Assembly: GCF_001877785.1 (NCBI RefSeq)
Contig: NZ_MINN01000106.1
Coordinates: forward strand, 248,001-312,000
Direction of reading: 5' to 3'
Length of the DNA stretch: 64,000 nucleotides
From: Rossellomorea aquimaris
GTDB lineage: Bacteria; Bacillota; Bacilli; Bacillales; Bacillaceae_B
Made by a program: the position numbers and the translations under genes. Shown in pieces: positions 8,096 to 18,158 of the stretch; position 1 is the first letter of the stretch, and every line of letters begins with the position of its first letter. Below the pieces are notes generated by a model, which ran no database searches, was not told the origin of the DNA, and saw nothing but the letters and a program-made list of their open reading frames with translations.

Positions 8096-8867
8096 GAAGA
8101 AACACGATGATGATCATATGGATGAATCCTGGCTCATCCCTTATGCGGATCTGCTTACACTGCTGCTGGCACTGTTCATCGTCCTTTATGCTGCAAGTTC
8201 TGTCGATGCTCAGAAATTCCAGGAACTATCGGAATCATTTAATGAAGTCTTTACGGGCGGGACCGGGATCATGGATAAACACAGTCCGGTCGAACCCCCG
8301 AAAAAGAGCGAAGTAGAAGTGAAGGCCAGCGCCGCTGAAAAATCTGATGAGAAAGCGGAGCTCGATAAAAAAGAAATTGAACGACAGGCTTTTTTGAAAG
8401 ATCAGGAAGAATTAAAAGAACTTCAGGGGAAAATCAATGAGTACATCAAGACGAACAACCTCGAAGTACAGTTTATTACCAAGCTTACCGATGAAGGACT
8501 GCTGCTGACAATCCGGGACAATGTGCTGTTTGATTCCGGGTCTGCTGTCGTGCACAATACGGATCTTGATGTGGCCCGCGAACTGTCCGGGTTACTGGTC
8601 ATGAATCCGCCAAGAAATATCATTATTTCAGGCCATACCGATAACGTGCCGATCCGTAATGCGGAATTTGATTCTAACTGGGAATTGAGCGTGATGCGCG
8701 CAGTGAATTTCATGAAGATCATCCTCGAAAATAAGGAACTGAATCCCCAGTGGTTCAGTGCAAAGGGATTCGGTGAGTTTGAGCCGGTCGGGGACAATGC
8801 CACGCTTGAGGGAAGGTCATTGAACCGGAGGGTGGAAGTGTTGATCCTGCCGCGTGTGACGGAATAA
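8082..8867 (+). CDS. motB: Flagellar stator protein MotB
   Basis: A 261-residue protein with a basic N-terminus (RRRKKKH) and one membrane span, WLIPYADLLTLLLALFIVLY. The aspartate in YAD, about residue 23, is the ion-carrying residue of the family. A charged linker follows (residues 70-115), then an OmpA-like peptidoglycan-binding domain ending with GHTDNVPI, NWELSVMRA and GRSLNRRVEVLI. It anchors MotA to the cell wall. GGAGGGGG lies 6 bases before the ATG, inside motA, so the two are translationally coupled. A strong terminator follows. Confidence 0.95.
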   Translation: MRRRKKKHDDDHMDESWLIPYADLLTLLLALFIVLYAASSVDAQKFQELSESFNEVFTGGTGIMDKHSPVEPPKKSEVEVKASAAEKSDEKAELDKKEIERQAFLKDQEELKELQGKINEYIKTNNLEVQFITKLTDEGLLLTIRDNVLFDSGSAVVHNTDLDVARELSGLLVMNPPRNIIISGHTDNVPIRNAEFDSNWELSVMRAVNFMKIILENKELNPQWFSAKGFGEFEPVGDNATLEGRSLNRRVEVLILPRVTE

Positions 8868-8891
8868 TAATAAAAAGTGGATATGTATGTA

Positions 8892-8928
8892 CCTGAAACT
8901 GCCTGTAGAAGCGGTTTCAGGTTTTTTA
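8892..8928 (+). terminator. Terminator of motAB
   Basis: CCTGAAACTGC / GCGGTTTCAGG (one G-T pair), 8-base loop, then TTTTTT. Confidence 0.88.
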
Positions 8929-9108
8929 TTTTGGGATGTTTCACAGCGGCGATTCAGGGGAAAGAAAAAAAGAAACAGCAGAACCAGTGTCTAAATTTTC
9001 AGAACCGATTGAGGCCGGGTACGCCATACATAAGTTTATTTGAACATACATAATTAGTTGAGATGTTCTGGCGTTTAGACATTGTTTCTACCATGAGGAG
9101 GAGTTCCG

Positions 9109-10509
9109 TTGGAGAATTTTTTTGACATCATAGGTAAAATATCGGCTTGGCTGTGGGGGCCGCCGCTGATCATCGTACTGGCAGGGACAGGACTGTATTT
9201 GACGTTCCTGCTGGGGTTCATTCAGTTCAGGCACCCCCTGTACATTTTCAAGCAGACGATTGGAAGTGTATTCAGCAAAAAGGAGCTGAAAGGTGAAGGG
9301 ACGGTCACGCCGCTGCAGGCTTTGACCTCGGCACTTTCTTCTACGATCGGGGCAGCGAACATTGTCGGTGTGCCAGCCGCAATCATGTTCGGAGGGCCAG
9401 GTGCGGTCTTCTGGATGTGGTTCATCGCTATTATAGGGATGGCCCTTAAGTTCTCAGAAAGTGTACTGGCCGTGCGTTATCGGGAGAAGAATGAAAAAGG
9501 GGAATTCGTCGGCGGTCCGATGTATTACATGAGAAACGGTCTTAATATGAAGTGGCTCGGCGTATGGTTTGCCTTCGCGCTCATGATCGAGCTGATCCCG
9601 AGCGTCATGGTACAGGGAAACTCGGTTGCCGCAACGGTTGAGGAATCATTCAATGTGAACGGCCTTGCCACGGGTCTGATCATGGCCTTCATCGTTGTGC
9701 TCATCGTATTCGGAGGCATTAAACGGATCGGGAAGGTAACAGAAATATTTGTCCCGTTCATGGCCCTGTTCTATGTGGGGGGAGCACTTGTCATCATGTT
9801 CATGAATCTTGGTGCGATCCCGGAGTTCTTCAGTCTGGTACTGGGAAATGCGTTCCAGCCGATGTCCGCGATGGGCGGATTTGCCGGTGCGGCGATTGCA
9901 GAAACGATTCGTTGGGGGTTTGCCCGCGGGTTGTATTCGAATGAAGCAGGACTTGGTACTGCACCTATCGCCCATGCCGCCGCGAAGACGGATCACCCGG
10001 TAAGACAAGGGTTATGGGCGATTGTGGGAATCGTCATTGATACCTTGATTGTTTGTACGGCAACAGCCTTCGTCGTGCTTTCGTCCGGTGTGTGGACGGC
10101 GGAAGATGCACTTGATGATCCATCTGCTCTGACGACCGAAGCTTTCACTCAATACTTTGGATCCTTCGGCGGTATCCTCGTGACGGTATCATTGATCTTC
10201 TTTGTCCTATCGACGATCATCGTCATCGTCTTTTACGGTGCGAAACAGGCAGAATTCCTATTCGGATGGAAAACGGCCCAGGCCATCAAGATTGTTTACG
10301 TAGTGGCCATCGTGCTCGGATCAGTGGGTGCAGCCAAGACAATCTGGCAGTTCCTTGACCTTGCGCTTGCTGCCATATTAATACCGAATATCATCGCCGT
10401 CCTTCTCTTAAGTAAAGAAGTGAGAAGGCTGACGAAAGAATTCTTTACGTCGGATGAATACTACCTGAAAGACATCGGAAAAGTGAAGAAAGACAAGAAG
10501 ATTAGTTAG
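9109..10509 (+). CDS. Sodium:alanine/glycine symporter (AGCS family)
   Basis: A 466-residue membrane transporter that takes up alanine or glycine with Na+ or H+. Family hallmarks are TPLQALTSALSSTIGAANIVG near residues 66-86 (the substrate/ion site region), GGPMYYMRNGL near 144, and the GFARGLYSNEAGLGTAPIAHA signature near 270-290. About ten or eleven membrane spans are predicted. The TTG at 9109 is the start, behind GAGGAGGAG. It is monocistronic, with a long terminator hairpin 58 bases after the stop. No regulator is adjacent. Confidence 0.92.
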   Translation: MENFFDIIGKISAWLWGPPLIIVLAGTGLYLTFLLGFIQFRHPLYIFKQTIGSVFSKKELKGEGTVTPLQALTSALSSTIGAANIVGVPAAIMFGGPGAVFWMWFIAIIGMALKFSESVLAVRYREKNEKGEFVGGPMYYMRNGLNMKWLGVWFAFALMIELIPSVMVQGNSVAATVEESFNVNGLATGLIMAFIVVLIVFGGIKRIGKVTEIFVPFMALFYVGGALVIMFMNLGAIPEFFSLVLGNAFQPMSAMGGFAGAAIAETIRWGFARGLYSNEAGLGTAPIAHAAAKTDHPVRQGLWAIVGIVIDTLIVCTATAFVVLSSGVWTAEDALDDPSALTTEAFTQYFGSFGGILVTVSLIFFVLSTIIVIVFYGAKQAEFLFGWKTAQAIKIVYVVAIVLGSVGAAKTIWQFLDLALAAILIPNIIAVLLLSKEVRRLTKEFFTSDEYYLKDIGKVKKDKKIS

Positions 10510-10566
10510 TCATGCCACACGCAGGTATGACCTGACTTGAACAAAGCGTTCGTTTTAGACTAATTA

Positions 10567-10616
10567 AAACCCGAACTGACTTGCTTTTTAGAAGGTAAGT
10601 CAGTTCGGGTTTTTTG
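10567..10616 (+). terminator. Terminator of the AGCS symporter gene
   Basis: 16-bp perfect stem (AAACCCGAACTGACTT and its complement), 14-base loop, then TTTTT. Confidence 0.92.
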
Positions 10617-10641
10617 TGTGCACAGATGATGATTAGCTCAT

Positions 10642-10880
10642 CCAGCGGTTGATTGGAGTGCAAGAAGAAGACTCCTATCAGAAATGCGGAAGGGCTTTGC
10701 TCAGAGGCGGGTGGCATAAGACGAATTGGGCACGAAGGCGTTCTTTGCCTTCTTGGCCGGTTTGGCTTATGCCATGTGCCTTTAAGCCCTGGAGCTGGAG
10801 AGTTACCCCCCTTTGAACAAAGGGAGGAGGCTCACGGCTACCCGCGGAAAGCGAAGTCTTACACGGGAATCAATAGCGGT
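10642..10880 (+). repeat. Dispersed foldback repeat, copy A
   Basis: About 239 bp beginning CCAGCGGTTGATTGGAGTGC and ending AGCGGT. The centre folds: GCATAAGACGAATTGGGCAC pairs with a later GGCCGGTTTGGCTTATGCCA across CGAAGGCG / TGCCTTCTTG. The two ends are imperfect inverted repeats of each other (TTGGAGTGCAAGA... against TCTTACACGGGAA...). The same sequence recurs at 13782 and 46513 and as a fragment at 4456. No open frame of note is present, so it is a MITE-like or structured repeat rather than a gene. Confidence 0.85.
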
Positions 10881-10997
10881 GTATAAAATTCTGTGCTGAA
10901 TTTTTGTCGAAATTCATTTCTTGTCTATATTTAAACAAAAGTTTAGAATATTAACAAAAGTCAATATTTACATATTTACCAGGGGGAGTGGAAGTCG

Positions 10998-12092
10998 TTG
11001 AACGAGAAGGAGAAGCTCTTGTTGTCTTATATCGAGGGTAACCCGTTTATGAGCCAGCAGGAGCTGGCGGAGAAAAGCGGGATGTCACGGTCTGCGGTTG
11101 CTGGATACATATCAAATTTGATAAAGGAAGGCAGAATCCTTGGAAGGGCATATGTTCTTCCGGGTAAAAAAGGGGTCATGTGCATTGGCGGAGCCAATAT
11201 CGACCGGAAACTTCAGCTTCACGCAGAATTGCTTCCAGAGACATCGAACCCTGCCGTTTCCAGCCAGGCAAGCGGGGGAGTTGCCCGGAATATTGCAGAA
11301 AATCTCGGCCGCCTTGGACTTCAGTCATGCCTTTTGACAGTCGTAGGCGATGATACCGAAGGAAATTGGCTTCTTAACCAGACGAAGAATCATGTCGATG
11401 TCTCTGCGTCGGTCTCTTTATTTAAAAGAACGACCGGGACCTACTCGGCCATTTTGAACAAGCGGGGGGAAATGATGTTTGCACTTGCAGACATGGAATT
11501 AAATGAAAGCGTTGACATCGGGTTCATCGAGAAAAAGTGGGGGACGGTCTCTTCATCCGAGATGGTGCTGCTTGATACGAATTTTCCTGCAGAGGTATTG
11601 AGTTACATCATCAAAAGATGTCAATCGGAAGGGATTCCGTTGACGGTTGTGCCCGTATCGGCTCCGAAGGTAAAGAAGCTGCCGCCATCCCTTGAAGGAG
11701 TCACCTGGTTCATTTGCAACAAGGGAGAGGCTGAAGCTTACCTGGGTATGACGATCGATACAGAGGGAGATTATTTCAAGGCTGCTAAGATGATCACCCA
11801 AAAAGGGGCGGAAAGGGTCGTCATCACAAGAGGGGATAAGGGACTGGTGTATTACACGGTTTACAAAGAAGCAAGTGCCATCCTGCCTCCGGAAGTGAAA
11901 GTCATCGACGTCACCGGTGCCGGCGATGCGCTTGTGGCGGGCATCATCTATGGATACCTCAAAGGGTCTGACACGGAAGGGGCCTGCCGGATCGGCATCA
12001 CCTGCTCGTCATTGACGCTGCAATCCTCCCATACGGTCAGCCCTTCTCTTACAAAGGGTAAGCTGCAGCAGCATTTCAGCCTGTATTATTAG
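10998..12092 (+). CDS. psuK: Pseudouridine kinase, PfkB family, with N-terminal winged helix
   Basis: A 364-residue protein. Residues 1-55 form a helix-turn-helix (QQELAEKSGMSRSAVAGYISNL). The rest is a PfkB sugar kinase: the first signature GGANIDRKL near 67, GGVARNIAENLGRLG near 93, and the ATP/anion-hole signature VIDVTGAGDALVAGIIYGYL near 300. Pseudouridine kinase phosphorylates pseudouridine to its 5'-phosphate. The function call rests on the PfkB-plus-HTH architecture and on psuG directly downstream (45 bases). TTG start after GGGGGAG. The HTH may let the enzyme regulate its own operon, which is inference. Confidence 0.9.
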   Translation: MNEKEKLLLSYIEGNPFMSQQELAEKSGMSRSAVAGYISNLIKEGRILGRAYVLPGKKGVMCIGGANIDRKLQLHAELLPETSNPAVSSQASGGVARNIAENLGRLGLQSCLLTVVGDDTEGNWLLNQTKNHVDVSASVSLFKRTTGTYSAILNKRGEMMFALADMELNESVDIGFIEKKWGTVSSSEMVLLDTNFPAEVLSYIIKRCQSEGIPLTVVPVSAPKVKKLPPSLEGVTWFICNKGEAEAYLGMTIDTEGDYFKAAKMITQKGAERVVITRGDKGLVYYTVYKEASAILPPEVKVIDVTGAGDALVAGIIYGYLKGSDTEGACRIGITCSSLTLQSSHTVSPSLTKGKLQQHFSLYY

Positions 12093-12137
12093 ATTTCTCA
12101 GGAACGTTAAGAACAACTAAAATGGAGGAATGAAGCA

Positions 12138-13070
12138 ATGAGAATGGAATCTTTTATCGAGTACTCAGAAGAAGTCCTGGAAGGAAAGAAGAATGGGAAA
12201 GCCATCGTAGCCTTGGAATCCACGATCATTTCACATGGAATGCCCTATCCGCAGAACGTACAGACGGCACGCGAAGTAGAAGACATCATCCGCGCCGGGG
12301 GAGCAGTCCCTGCGACAATTGCCATACTAAACGGTAAAATAAAAATCGGGCTGTCTCAAGAAGAGCTGGAATATCTGGGGCAGGCGTCGGGTGTCATCAA
12401 AGCAAGCCGCAGAGACCTGCCATACATTCTGTCTTCCGGAAAAGATGGTGCGACGACGGTTGCGGCCACGATGATTCTTGCCGAACTTGCCGATATTGCG
12501 GTATTCGTGACCGGCGGGATCGGAGGGGTCCACCGCGGTGCAGAGAAAACAATGGACATTTCTGCAGACCTCGAGGAGCTTTCCCGTACAAACGTCGCCG
12601 TCGTATGCGCCGGTGCAAAATCGATACTGGACATCGGCTTGACGCTTGAATACCTTGAAACCAAAGGGGTGCCTGTCCTTGGCTATCAGACCGATTCCCT
12701 GCCTGCTTTTTACACAAGAAAAAGTCCTTATCAAGTAAACTATCGAATGGACACATGTGAAGAAACGGCTTCATTATTAAGGACAAAATGGGAGCTTGGA
12801 CTGAGCGGAGGCGTAGTTGTAGCGAATCCGATCCCCGAACAAGACGCACTGGAAGAAAACGAGATGAACAGCATAATAGAATCCGCGCTGCAGGAAGCAG
12901 AGGAAAAAAACATCACCGGAAAAGAAGCCACCCCGTTCCTGCTGGGAAAAGTAAAAGAACTGACAGAAGGCAGAAGCCTTGCCGCCAACATCGCACTGGT
13001 TAAGAACAATGCCCGGGTAGGGGCCAAACTGGCCGTGGAATATGAATCCATGAAAACAACATATGTATAA
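12138..13070 (+). CDS. psuG: Pseudouridine-5'-phosphate glycosidase
   Basis: A 310-residue cytosolic enzyme of the indigoidine-synthase-A-like fold. It cleaves pseudouridine 5'-phosphate to uracil and ribose 5-phosphate. Conserved stretches are [16 protein letters not shown] near residue 23, [19 protein letters not shown] near 55, and [19 protein letters not shown] near 120. The lysine before IGLS and the Mn2+-binding acidic residues are where the family has them. AGGAGG lies 9 bases before the ATG. With psuK it completes salvage of pseudouridine from RNA turnover; no dedicated uptake gene is adjacent. Confidence 0.94.
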   Translation: MRMESFIEYSEEVLEGKKNGKAIVALESTIISHGMPYPQNVQTAREVEDIIRAGGAVPATIAILNGKIKIGLSQEELEYLGQASGVIKASRRDLPYILSSGKDGATTVAATMILAELADIAVFVTGGIGGVHRGAEKTMDISADLEELSRTNVAVVCAGAKSILDIGLTLEYLETKGVPVLGYQTDSLPAFYTRKSPYQVNYRMDTCEETASLLRTKWELGLSGGVVVANPIPEQDALEENEMNSIIESALQEAEEKNITGKEATPFLLGKVKELTEGRSLAANIALVKNNARVGAKLAVEYESMKTTYV

Positions 13071-13124
13071 AATAAAATCAGGGATTTTTTAAGAGGTTGC
13101 ATTTTGGGAGGGAAAATTACAGAT

Positions 13125-13162
13125 AGCAGGCTAATTCGCATATGAATTAGACCTGCTTTATT
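13125..13162 (+). terminator. Hairpin/terminator after psuKG
   Basis: AGCAGG-CTAATTC, loop GCATAT, GAATTAG-ACCTGCT with one bulged A, then TTATTTG. A very similar hairpin stands at 57747-57785. Nothing else is recognisable in 13071-13347, which is AT-rich. Confidence 0.65.
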
Positions 13163-13347
13163 TGTTGTCATTACATCGTTTTCATTCTAGTTTTTTTGAG
13201 ACTCTAGTAAGAGATAGTAAGAAGAATTGTAAATAATGTATATTCCATTAAAGCGTTTAGTTGAAGAAGGGATACATACTTTAAATTGTGAATATTAATT
13301 AATTGCGTAAAAAAGTTTAAATACAAATTAGCAGGGGAGAATTCAAG

Positions 13348-13770
13348 GTGATTAGGAATGTTAAACTGACTGATATAGAAGAAATTACAAGGATATGTGA
13401 ACAGTTAGGTTATTTAATAACAATCGAAAAAATTAAGCCACGGGTTGAACGGTTAATTAAAGATAAAGAACATGCTATTTTTGTTTATGAAATTAATGAA
13501 AATACTATCTCTGGATGGGTACACGTTTTTGGAAAACATTTAATTGAACTGGAATATGCCGAAATTGGTGGATTGGTTGTTGATAACAACTATAGAAGAC
13601 AAGGAATTGGGTTGAAGTTAATGAAAAAATGTGAGGAATGGGCAAAAGAAAATGGCTACGAGGAGATAAGATTACGTTCAGGTGGTCAGAGAAAAGAAGC
13701 ACACGAATTTTATAAACAAATTGGTTATGAAAATATCAATTGGCAGCAATTGTTCAATTTTAAGTTGTGA
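13348..13770 (+). CDS. GNAT-family N-acetyltransferase
   Basis: A 140-residue single-domain acetyltransferase. The acetyl-CoA-binding motif is GGLVVDNNYRRQGIGLKLM (residues 76-94, R/QxxGxG/A), followed by AKENGYEEIRLRSGGQRKEAHEFYKQIGY, where the serine and the FY pair typical of GNAT motif B appear. Substrate unknown. GTG start after AGGGGAG. Composition and codon use are clearly more AT-rich than the genes on both sides, and the gene is flanked by a foldback repeat immediately downstream, so recent acquisition is plausible. Confidence 0.85.
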   Translation: MIRNVKLTDIEEITRICEQLGYLITIEKIKPRVERLIKDKEHAIFVYEINENTISGWVHVFGKHLIELEYAEIGGLVVDNNYRRQGIGLKLMKKCEEWAKENGYEEIRLRSGGQRKEAHEFYKQIGYENINWQQLFNFKL

Positions 13771-13781
13771 TAAGCATGTTG

Positions 13782-14014
13782 CAGCGGTTGATTGGAATGG
13801 AAGAAGACTCCGGTCAGAAAAGCGGAGGCGGCTTGCTCAGCCCCGGCAAGTATAAGATGAATGGGCCGGAAAGGAGTTCTTTGCTTTTTGGTCCATCTAT
13901 CTTATGACCTCGAGGGGCTGGCCGCCGGAGCTGGACAGGATCTGCCGCGAGAATGCCCGGAGGCTCACGGGCTACCCGCCGAAAGCGAAGTCTTCCACGG
14001 AAATCAGTAGCGTT
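13782..14014 (+). repeat. Dispersed foldback repeat, copy B (diverged)
   Basis: About 233 bp beginning CAGCGGTTGATTGGAATGGA and ending with GAAAGCGAAGTCTTCCACGG then AAATCAGTAGCG. The internal stem differs in sequence from copy A but pairs with itself (TATAAGATGAATGGGCC with GGTCCATCTATCTTATG), so the fold is kept despite divergence. Confidence 0.8.
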
Positions 14015-14145
14015 GTTTCAGCAACTAGTAAACTCATTCCCAGACTAATGGAGCAGATTCCCATTTTAGTATAAAGACAAGCATTTATATGAACATAAAG
14101 GTAGGGTAAAATGGACATATATCACGTTACGAAAAGGAAGGTACT

Positions 14146-16587
14146 ATGGCTGAAATCAGACCTGTGAACGCCATAAGCGTTCATTCAATCCCAGTCCCCG
14201 CTGCTTTATGGAACCCTGCCAACTCAACCATCACAGAAGCCAATCCCGAATGGGAAGAACTATCAGGAAAAGACTGCTTCAATAGTAAGAGATTGTGGGA
14301 ATCAGAGGCTGAACATTTTGTTTACAACGATTGTCCTTATTCACTGAAGCGCAGGACGGTGGAAGACAGCCTGGAGTTATTGATGATCGTCCCGTGCATT
14401 GAAAACAGGCTTTCGGAAGATGAAAAAGATAAAGAAAATTCCAGCTCGGATATTTACCAATCCTTGATACGCAACACACCGACTTCAGTGTGCATCATTG
14501 ATAAGAATGGGATCCTGACCGAAATGAATGATTCTTTTAAAAAGCTCTTCAAGCTGACAGATGAAGCTATCGGGGAATCGCTCTGCCGGCAGCCTGCCTT
14601 CAAGAACCCTGGTTTTGTAAATCTGATCATGAAGGGGATTGAGGGGAAGAATGTGCAGAGTGAAGAACTTACCTTCAAGGTGGGGGATGAACAGGAATGC
14701 ACCTGTCACATCACCATTTCACCTGCGGATTATAATCAGCGGGGAGCAGTCGATCAAGTAGGCATCATCCTTCACGATATCACTGAGAAAAAGGAATATG
14801 AAAATGATTTGATTTCTTTGAAAGTTGAGCTGGAAAATACTCTGAGACTTCAAAAAACCATTACGTATAAGATAAAAAAGCATCAAAATGATTTTGTAAT
14901 AGACATGGCAGCAGGAGACCTTCTTAAGAAGCTCGATATATCACCTTCCAGTGTGATCGGCAAAACGATACAGGAAGTCTTCGACTCATATCACCTTGGG
15001 AAAATTAAGCCGAAGCTCAAGAAAATCTGGGAAACCGGAGAAGAACTGACGTACGAAGATGAATACAAGGGTCTTGAATATATTGCCTCGATGGTTCCGG
15101 TCATAAAAGACGGTGAAGTCACCACCATCATCTGCTCCATCGCTGATATATCCATGATCAAGGATATCCAGAGGAAATTGATTGAAACACAGGAAAAATA
15201 CCGGTCGATGGTACAGTACAGCCCCGATAATATTTATATGTTAAACACTGAAGGGATTGTACTGGAAGTGAACCCTGCAGCAGAAGAACAATGGACATTT
15301 CCATCAAATGATATGATCGGGAAGCATTTCAGTGAATTTGTCACAAAAGATCAGCAAACAGAAACCATCAAGCACTTTGAGACAGCGCTTCAGGGGGAGG
15401 CGACAAGATATATTACGACCCTTAAAAACAAGGAAGGAACCAGAAGCCATATAAGCGTGACAAATATCCCGATACGTGTAAATGATAAAGTGATCGGTAT
15501 TTACGGGATCGGGCAGGATATTACGGCAAGGATGAAAATAGCAGAGGAGCTGAAAGAGGCGAAAGAGCTGCTGGAAGCTTATTTTGAACATGCTGGTGAC
15601 GGAATCGCCCTTCTTGATCCGGCAGGGAATATACTGAAGGTCAATCAGCATTTTGAATTGATGTTCGGATGGAGTGAAGCTGAAATAATTGGAGAAAGTA
15701 TCACGATCCTTCATTTGGAAGAACAGGTTTCTCAATTTAAGCAGAATCTGAAAATGGTCAAGGCAGGGAAGCGCATCAAAGATTTTGAAACTGTACGGTA
15801 CCGCAAAGACGGTTCACCGATCGAAATTGTGTTCAACCTCAACCCTATCCTGAATGACACAGGCAAGCTGATCGGAATTTCAGCCATTATCCGCGATTTA
15901 TCTGAAAAAAAGCGAAATGAAGATCTCTTGAAAAAATCCGAACAGCTTGCAATGATCGGCCAGCTTGCTGCGGGGGTGGCACATGAAATCCGCAACCCAC
16001 TGACCACGATCAAGGGCTTCCTGCAGCTGATGAAGGAAAGTGCAGAAGATGATTTCCATCTGCAGGTCATCCAGGGTGAGCTGGACCGCATCGAGATCAT
16101 CACGAATGAATTCCTGGCACTGGCAAAGCCCCGTGCCGTCCATTTTTCCATGACCTCCCTTACAACCCTGTTGACGAGTTCAGTAGAGTTCATCAAGATG
16201 GAATGCCTGAAGCAGGGAGTGGATGTTCGTTTTTCCGTTGAAGAAGCGGAAATTTACTGCGACTCCCATCAAATCAAGCAGGTTGTTCTCAACGTCATGA
16301 AAAATGCCCTGGAAGCTCTCCCGGATGGCGGACTGTTGAGCGTGCAGCTTGAAAAGGAAAACGGCTGTGCGAAAATATCCATTCAGGATAACGGAGCCGG
16401 GATTCCCCCTGAGCGGATGAAGCATCTTGGCGAACCATTTTATAGTACGAAGGAAAAAGGAACCGGCCTCGGCTTGATGATCTGCCAAAAAATCATCAAG
16501 GAACACAACGGTTCATTTTCAATCCAAAGCAACGTGAATGAAGGAACGATCGTCACGATCCTGCTTCCGATTGCAGGGAAAGAATAA
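14146..16587 (+). CDS. Multi-PAS soluble sensor histidine kinase (sporulation-kinase-like)
   Basis: An 813-residue cytosolic kinase without membrane spans. A degenerate PAS-like segment (1-85) is followed by PAS/PAC domains at about 105-220, 230-340, 345-465 and 470-590; PAC ends are visible as VGIILHDITEKKEYE, IGIYGIGQDITARM and IGISAIIRDLSEKKR. The H-box AAGVAHEIRNPLTTIKGFLQ is near 610, the N-box NVMKNALEAL near 720, and the ATP-lid boxes DNGAGIPPE and GTGLGLMICQKI near 750-780. No response regulator is adjacent. In Bacillus, orphan PAS kinases of this layout (KinA, KinE) feed the Spo0F-Spo0B-Spo0A phosphorelay, so that is the best guess. Ligand unknown. Confidence 0.88.
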   Translation: MAEIRPVNAISVHSIPVPAALWNPANSTITEANPEWEELSGKDCFNSKRLWESEAEHFVYNDCPYSLKRRTVEDSLELLMIVPCIENRLSEDEKDKENSSSDIYQSLIRNTPTSVCIIDKNGILTEMNDSFKKLFKLTDEAIGESLCRQPAFKNPGFVNLIMKGIEGKNVQSEELTFKVGDEQECTCHITISPADYNQRGAVDQVGIILHDITEKKEYENDLISLKVELENTLRLQKTITYKIKKHQNDFVIDMAAGDLLKKLDISPSSVIGKTIQEVFDSYHLGKIKPKLKKIWETGEELTYEDEYKGLEYIASMVPVIKDGEVTTIICSIADISMIKDIQRKLIETQEKYRSMVQYSPDNIYMLNTEGIVLEVNPAAEEQWTFPSNDMIGKHFSEFVTKDQQTETIKHFETALQGEATRYITTLKNKEGTRSHISVTNIPIRVNDKVIGIYGIGQDITARMKIAEELKEAKELLEAYFEHAGDGIALLDPAGNILKVNQHFELMFGWSEAEIIGESITILHLEEQVSQFKQNLKMVKAGKRIKDFETVRYRKDGSPIEIVFNLNPILNDTGKLIGISAIIRDLSEKKRNEDLLKKSEQLAMIGQLAAGVAHEIRNPLTTIKGFLQLMKESAEDDFHLQVIQGELDRIEIITNEFLALAKPRAVHFSMTSLTTLLTSSVEFIKMECLKQGVDVRFSVEEAEIYCDSHQIKQVVLNVMKNALEALPDGGLLSVQLEKENGCAKISIQDNGAGIPPERMKHLGEPFYSTKEKGTGLGLMICQKIIKEHNGSFSIQSNVNEGTIVTILLPIAGKE

Positions 16588-16596
16588 TAAAGATGC

Positions 16597-16641
16597 AAAG
16601 CTTCAAAACGGAATGATCATTTCCCGTTTTGAAGCTTTTTG
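16597..16641 (+). terminator. Terminator of the PAS kinase gene
   Basis: AAAGCTTCAAAACGG / CCGTTTTGAAGCTTT, loop about 12 bases, then TT. Confidence 0.88.
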
Positions 16642-16838
16642 CTATTTGTTTTGTTAAGATGACGAATTCTGCCGGGGGAAATATGACGAATAACGCGTAC
16701 CATTGCGGGGGGAATGTTTATTTTCCGGGAAATAGATCATTCTACAAATTTCTTCCCGCCCCGTTTCTTGTCGCCGGCACATCGGCAGGTTTCAACAATC
16801 GTGCTAAAGGATAAATGATAGGTAAGAGGTGAAACGAT

Positions 16839-18158
16839 ATGCGGACAAGCGTTTTTATCAGCGGAGGGGGAATCGGCGGACTGACCCTGGGCTTGAAGGC
16901 AGCCCGATGCGGGATCGATGTGACGGTTGCAGAAAGGCTTCCTGGACCAAGTCCCATTTATAAAGGGGAGCTGCTACAGCCGAAAAGTCTGGAAATACTC
17001 GATTCCCTTGAAGTGATCGAGTCCATTTTCAATCATGGACATAAAATTTCGGATCTTGAGATGACCGAGCTTAAAAATCTGAAAGCTGTACCGGAACATT
17101 CCTTGATGAGCTACTCGATACTGCCGAGCCGTTATCCTTTTTCCTTGATGATCCATCATGAAACCCTCAAAGAAATCCTCTTGGATAAGGCGAAGGAATA
17201 TCCTTCTTTTCACTACCATCCCCACACCGTATGCAAAAAAATACAGGATCATATAGTGACGCTCGAGGACAGGAAAGAAAATCAGAACTATGAGATAGAG
17301 TGTGATTTCATTGTCGGGGCGGAAGGAAGGAGCTCCGTCACCCGTGATTATATGGGGATTTCAGTAAAGGAAAAGAATTATAACCACCATTTCCTGACTG
17401 TCACGTTCCCGAGGCCCGAATCGATGGTGAAAGGGAAAATCATCTCGACTTATCAGTCTTTCCTGGGATTATTCCCGCTCTCTGACAACGAAGTAAGATC
17501 GGTTTATCTGATTCCAGCGGGCGAGTATAAATCTCTCAGGAAAAAGCCGATTTCTGAGTTTCACAAGCTTTATAAAAAGATGTGTCCCGAACTGGAGGGA
17601 TACGTCGAGCAAATAAAAGAGTGGAAGCAGATCCAGCTGATGGTGCCGCTGAAATATCATAGCGATACCTATGTGAAGGATCACCTGGCGATCATCGGGG
17701 ATGCAGCGCATACTGTGCACCCGATGGCAGGTGAAGGAATGAACATGGCGATCCAGGACGGCGATGTTCTCGGTGAATTGCTATGCGATATGCACAAGGA
17801 TGGGAAGTTTGAGCCTGCCAATCTTGAGTGGTATCCGAAGGTGCGGAAGAAGAGGGTTTCCCATCAGATGCATCTGAGCCACTTGTCGGCGCTCGCCTAC
17901 TCTTATCCTTACAGGCCGATCGGCTGGCTGCGCAAAAACAGCCTGCAGCGAATGGAGAAGGATACGGTGTCCCACTACAAACAAATGCTCAATATTTCAG
18001 GGCTTGGTTTGTGGAGGGAAACCCTGTACGACCGGATGATACAAGGCGGACTCCTTCCGATCAGAACGGACAAGATCTCCTGCGATAAAGAGCAGGGCTG
18101 CACCATTTTCACACAAAATCAAGATTATCCTTGGAAAGAAACGGAGGCATTACGATGA
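16839..18158 (+). CDS. FAD-dependent monooxygenase (UbiH/PHBH fold)
   Basis: A 439-residue flavoprotein. The N-terminal FAD-binding Rossmann motif SGGGIGGLTLGLKAARCG (8-25) is followed by the middle DxxxGAxGxxS-type FIVGAEGRSSVTRD (near 157) and the second FAD motif IIGDAAHTVHPMAGEGMNMA (near 290). This set defines the class A hydroxylases that act on aromatic or isoprenoid substrates. ATG start after AAGAGGTG. Its stop overlaps the methyltransferase start (ATGA), so the two are co-translated and probably act on one substrate. The C-terminal 100 residues (RKNSLQRMEKDTVSHYKQM ...) match nothing I recognise. Product unknown. Confidence 0.82.
   Translation: MRTSVFISGGGIGGLTLGLKAARCGIDVTVAERLPGPSPIYKGELLQPKSLEILDSLEVIESIFNHGHKISDLEMTELKNLKAVPEHSLMSYSILPSRYPFSLMIHHETLKEILLDKAKEYPSFHYHPHTVCKKIQDHIVTLEDRKENQNYEIECDFIVGAEGRSSVTRDYMGISVKEKNYNHHFLTVTFPRPESMVKGKIISTYQSFLGLFPLSDNEVRSVYLIPAGEYKSLRKKPISEFHKLYKKMCPELEGYVEQIKEWKQIQLMVPLKYHSDTYVKDHLAIIGDAAHTVHPMAGEGMNMAIQDGDVLGELLCDMHKDGKFEPANLEWYPKVRKKRVSHQMHLSHLSALAYSYPYRPIGWLRKNSLQRMEKDTVSHYKQMLNISGLGLWRETLYDRMIQGGLLPIRTDKISCDKEQGCTIFTQNQDYPWKETEALR

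Noticed and set aside
10653..10886. Plus-strand 77-codon frame
   Set aside because: Lies wholly in foldback repeat copy A; no conserved frame between copies.
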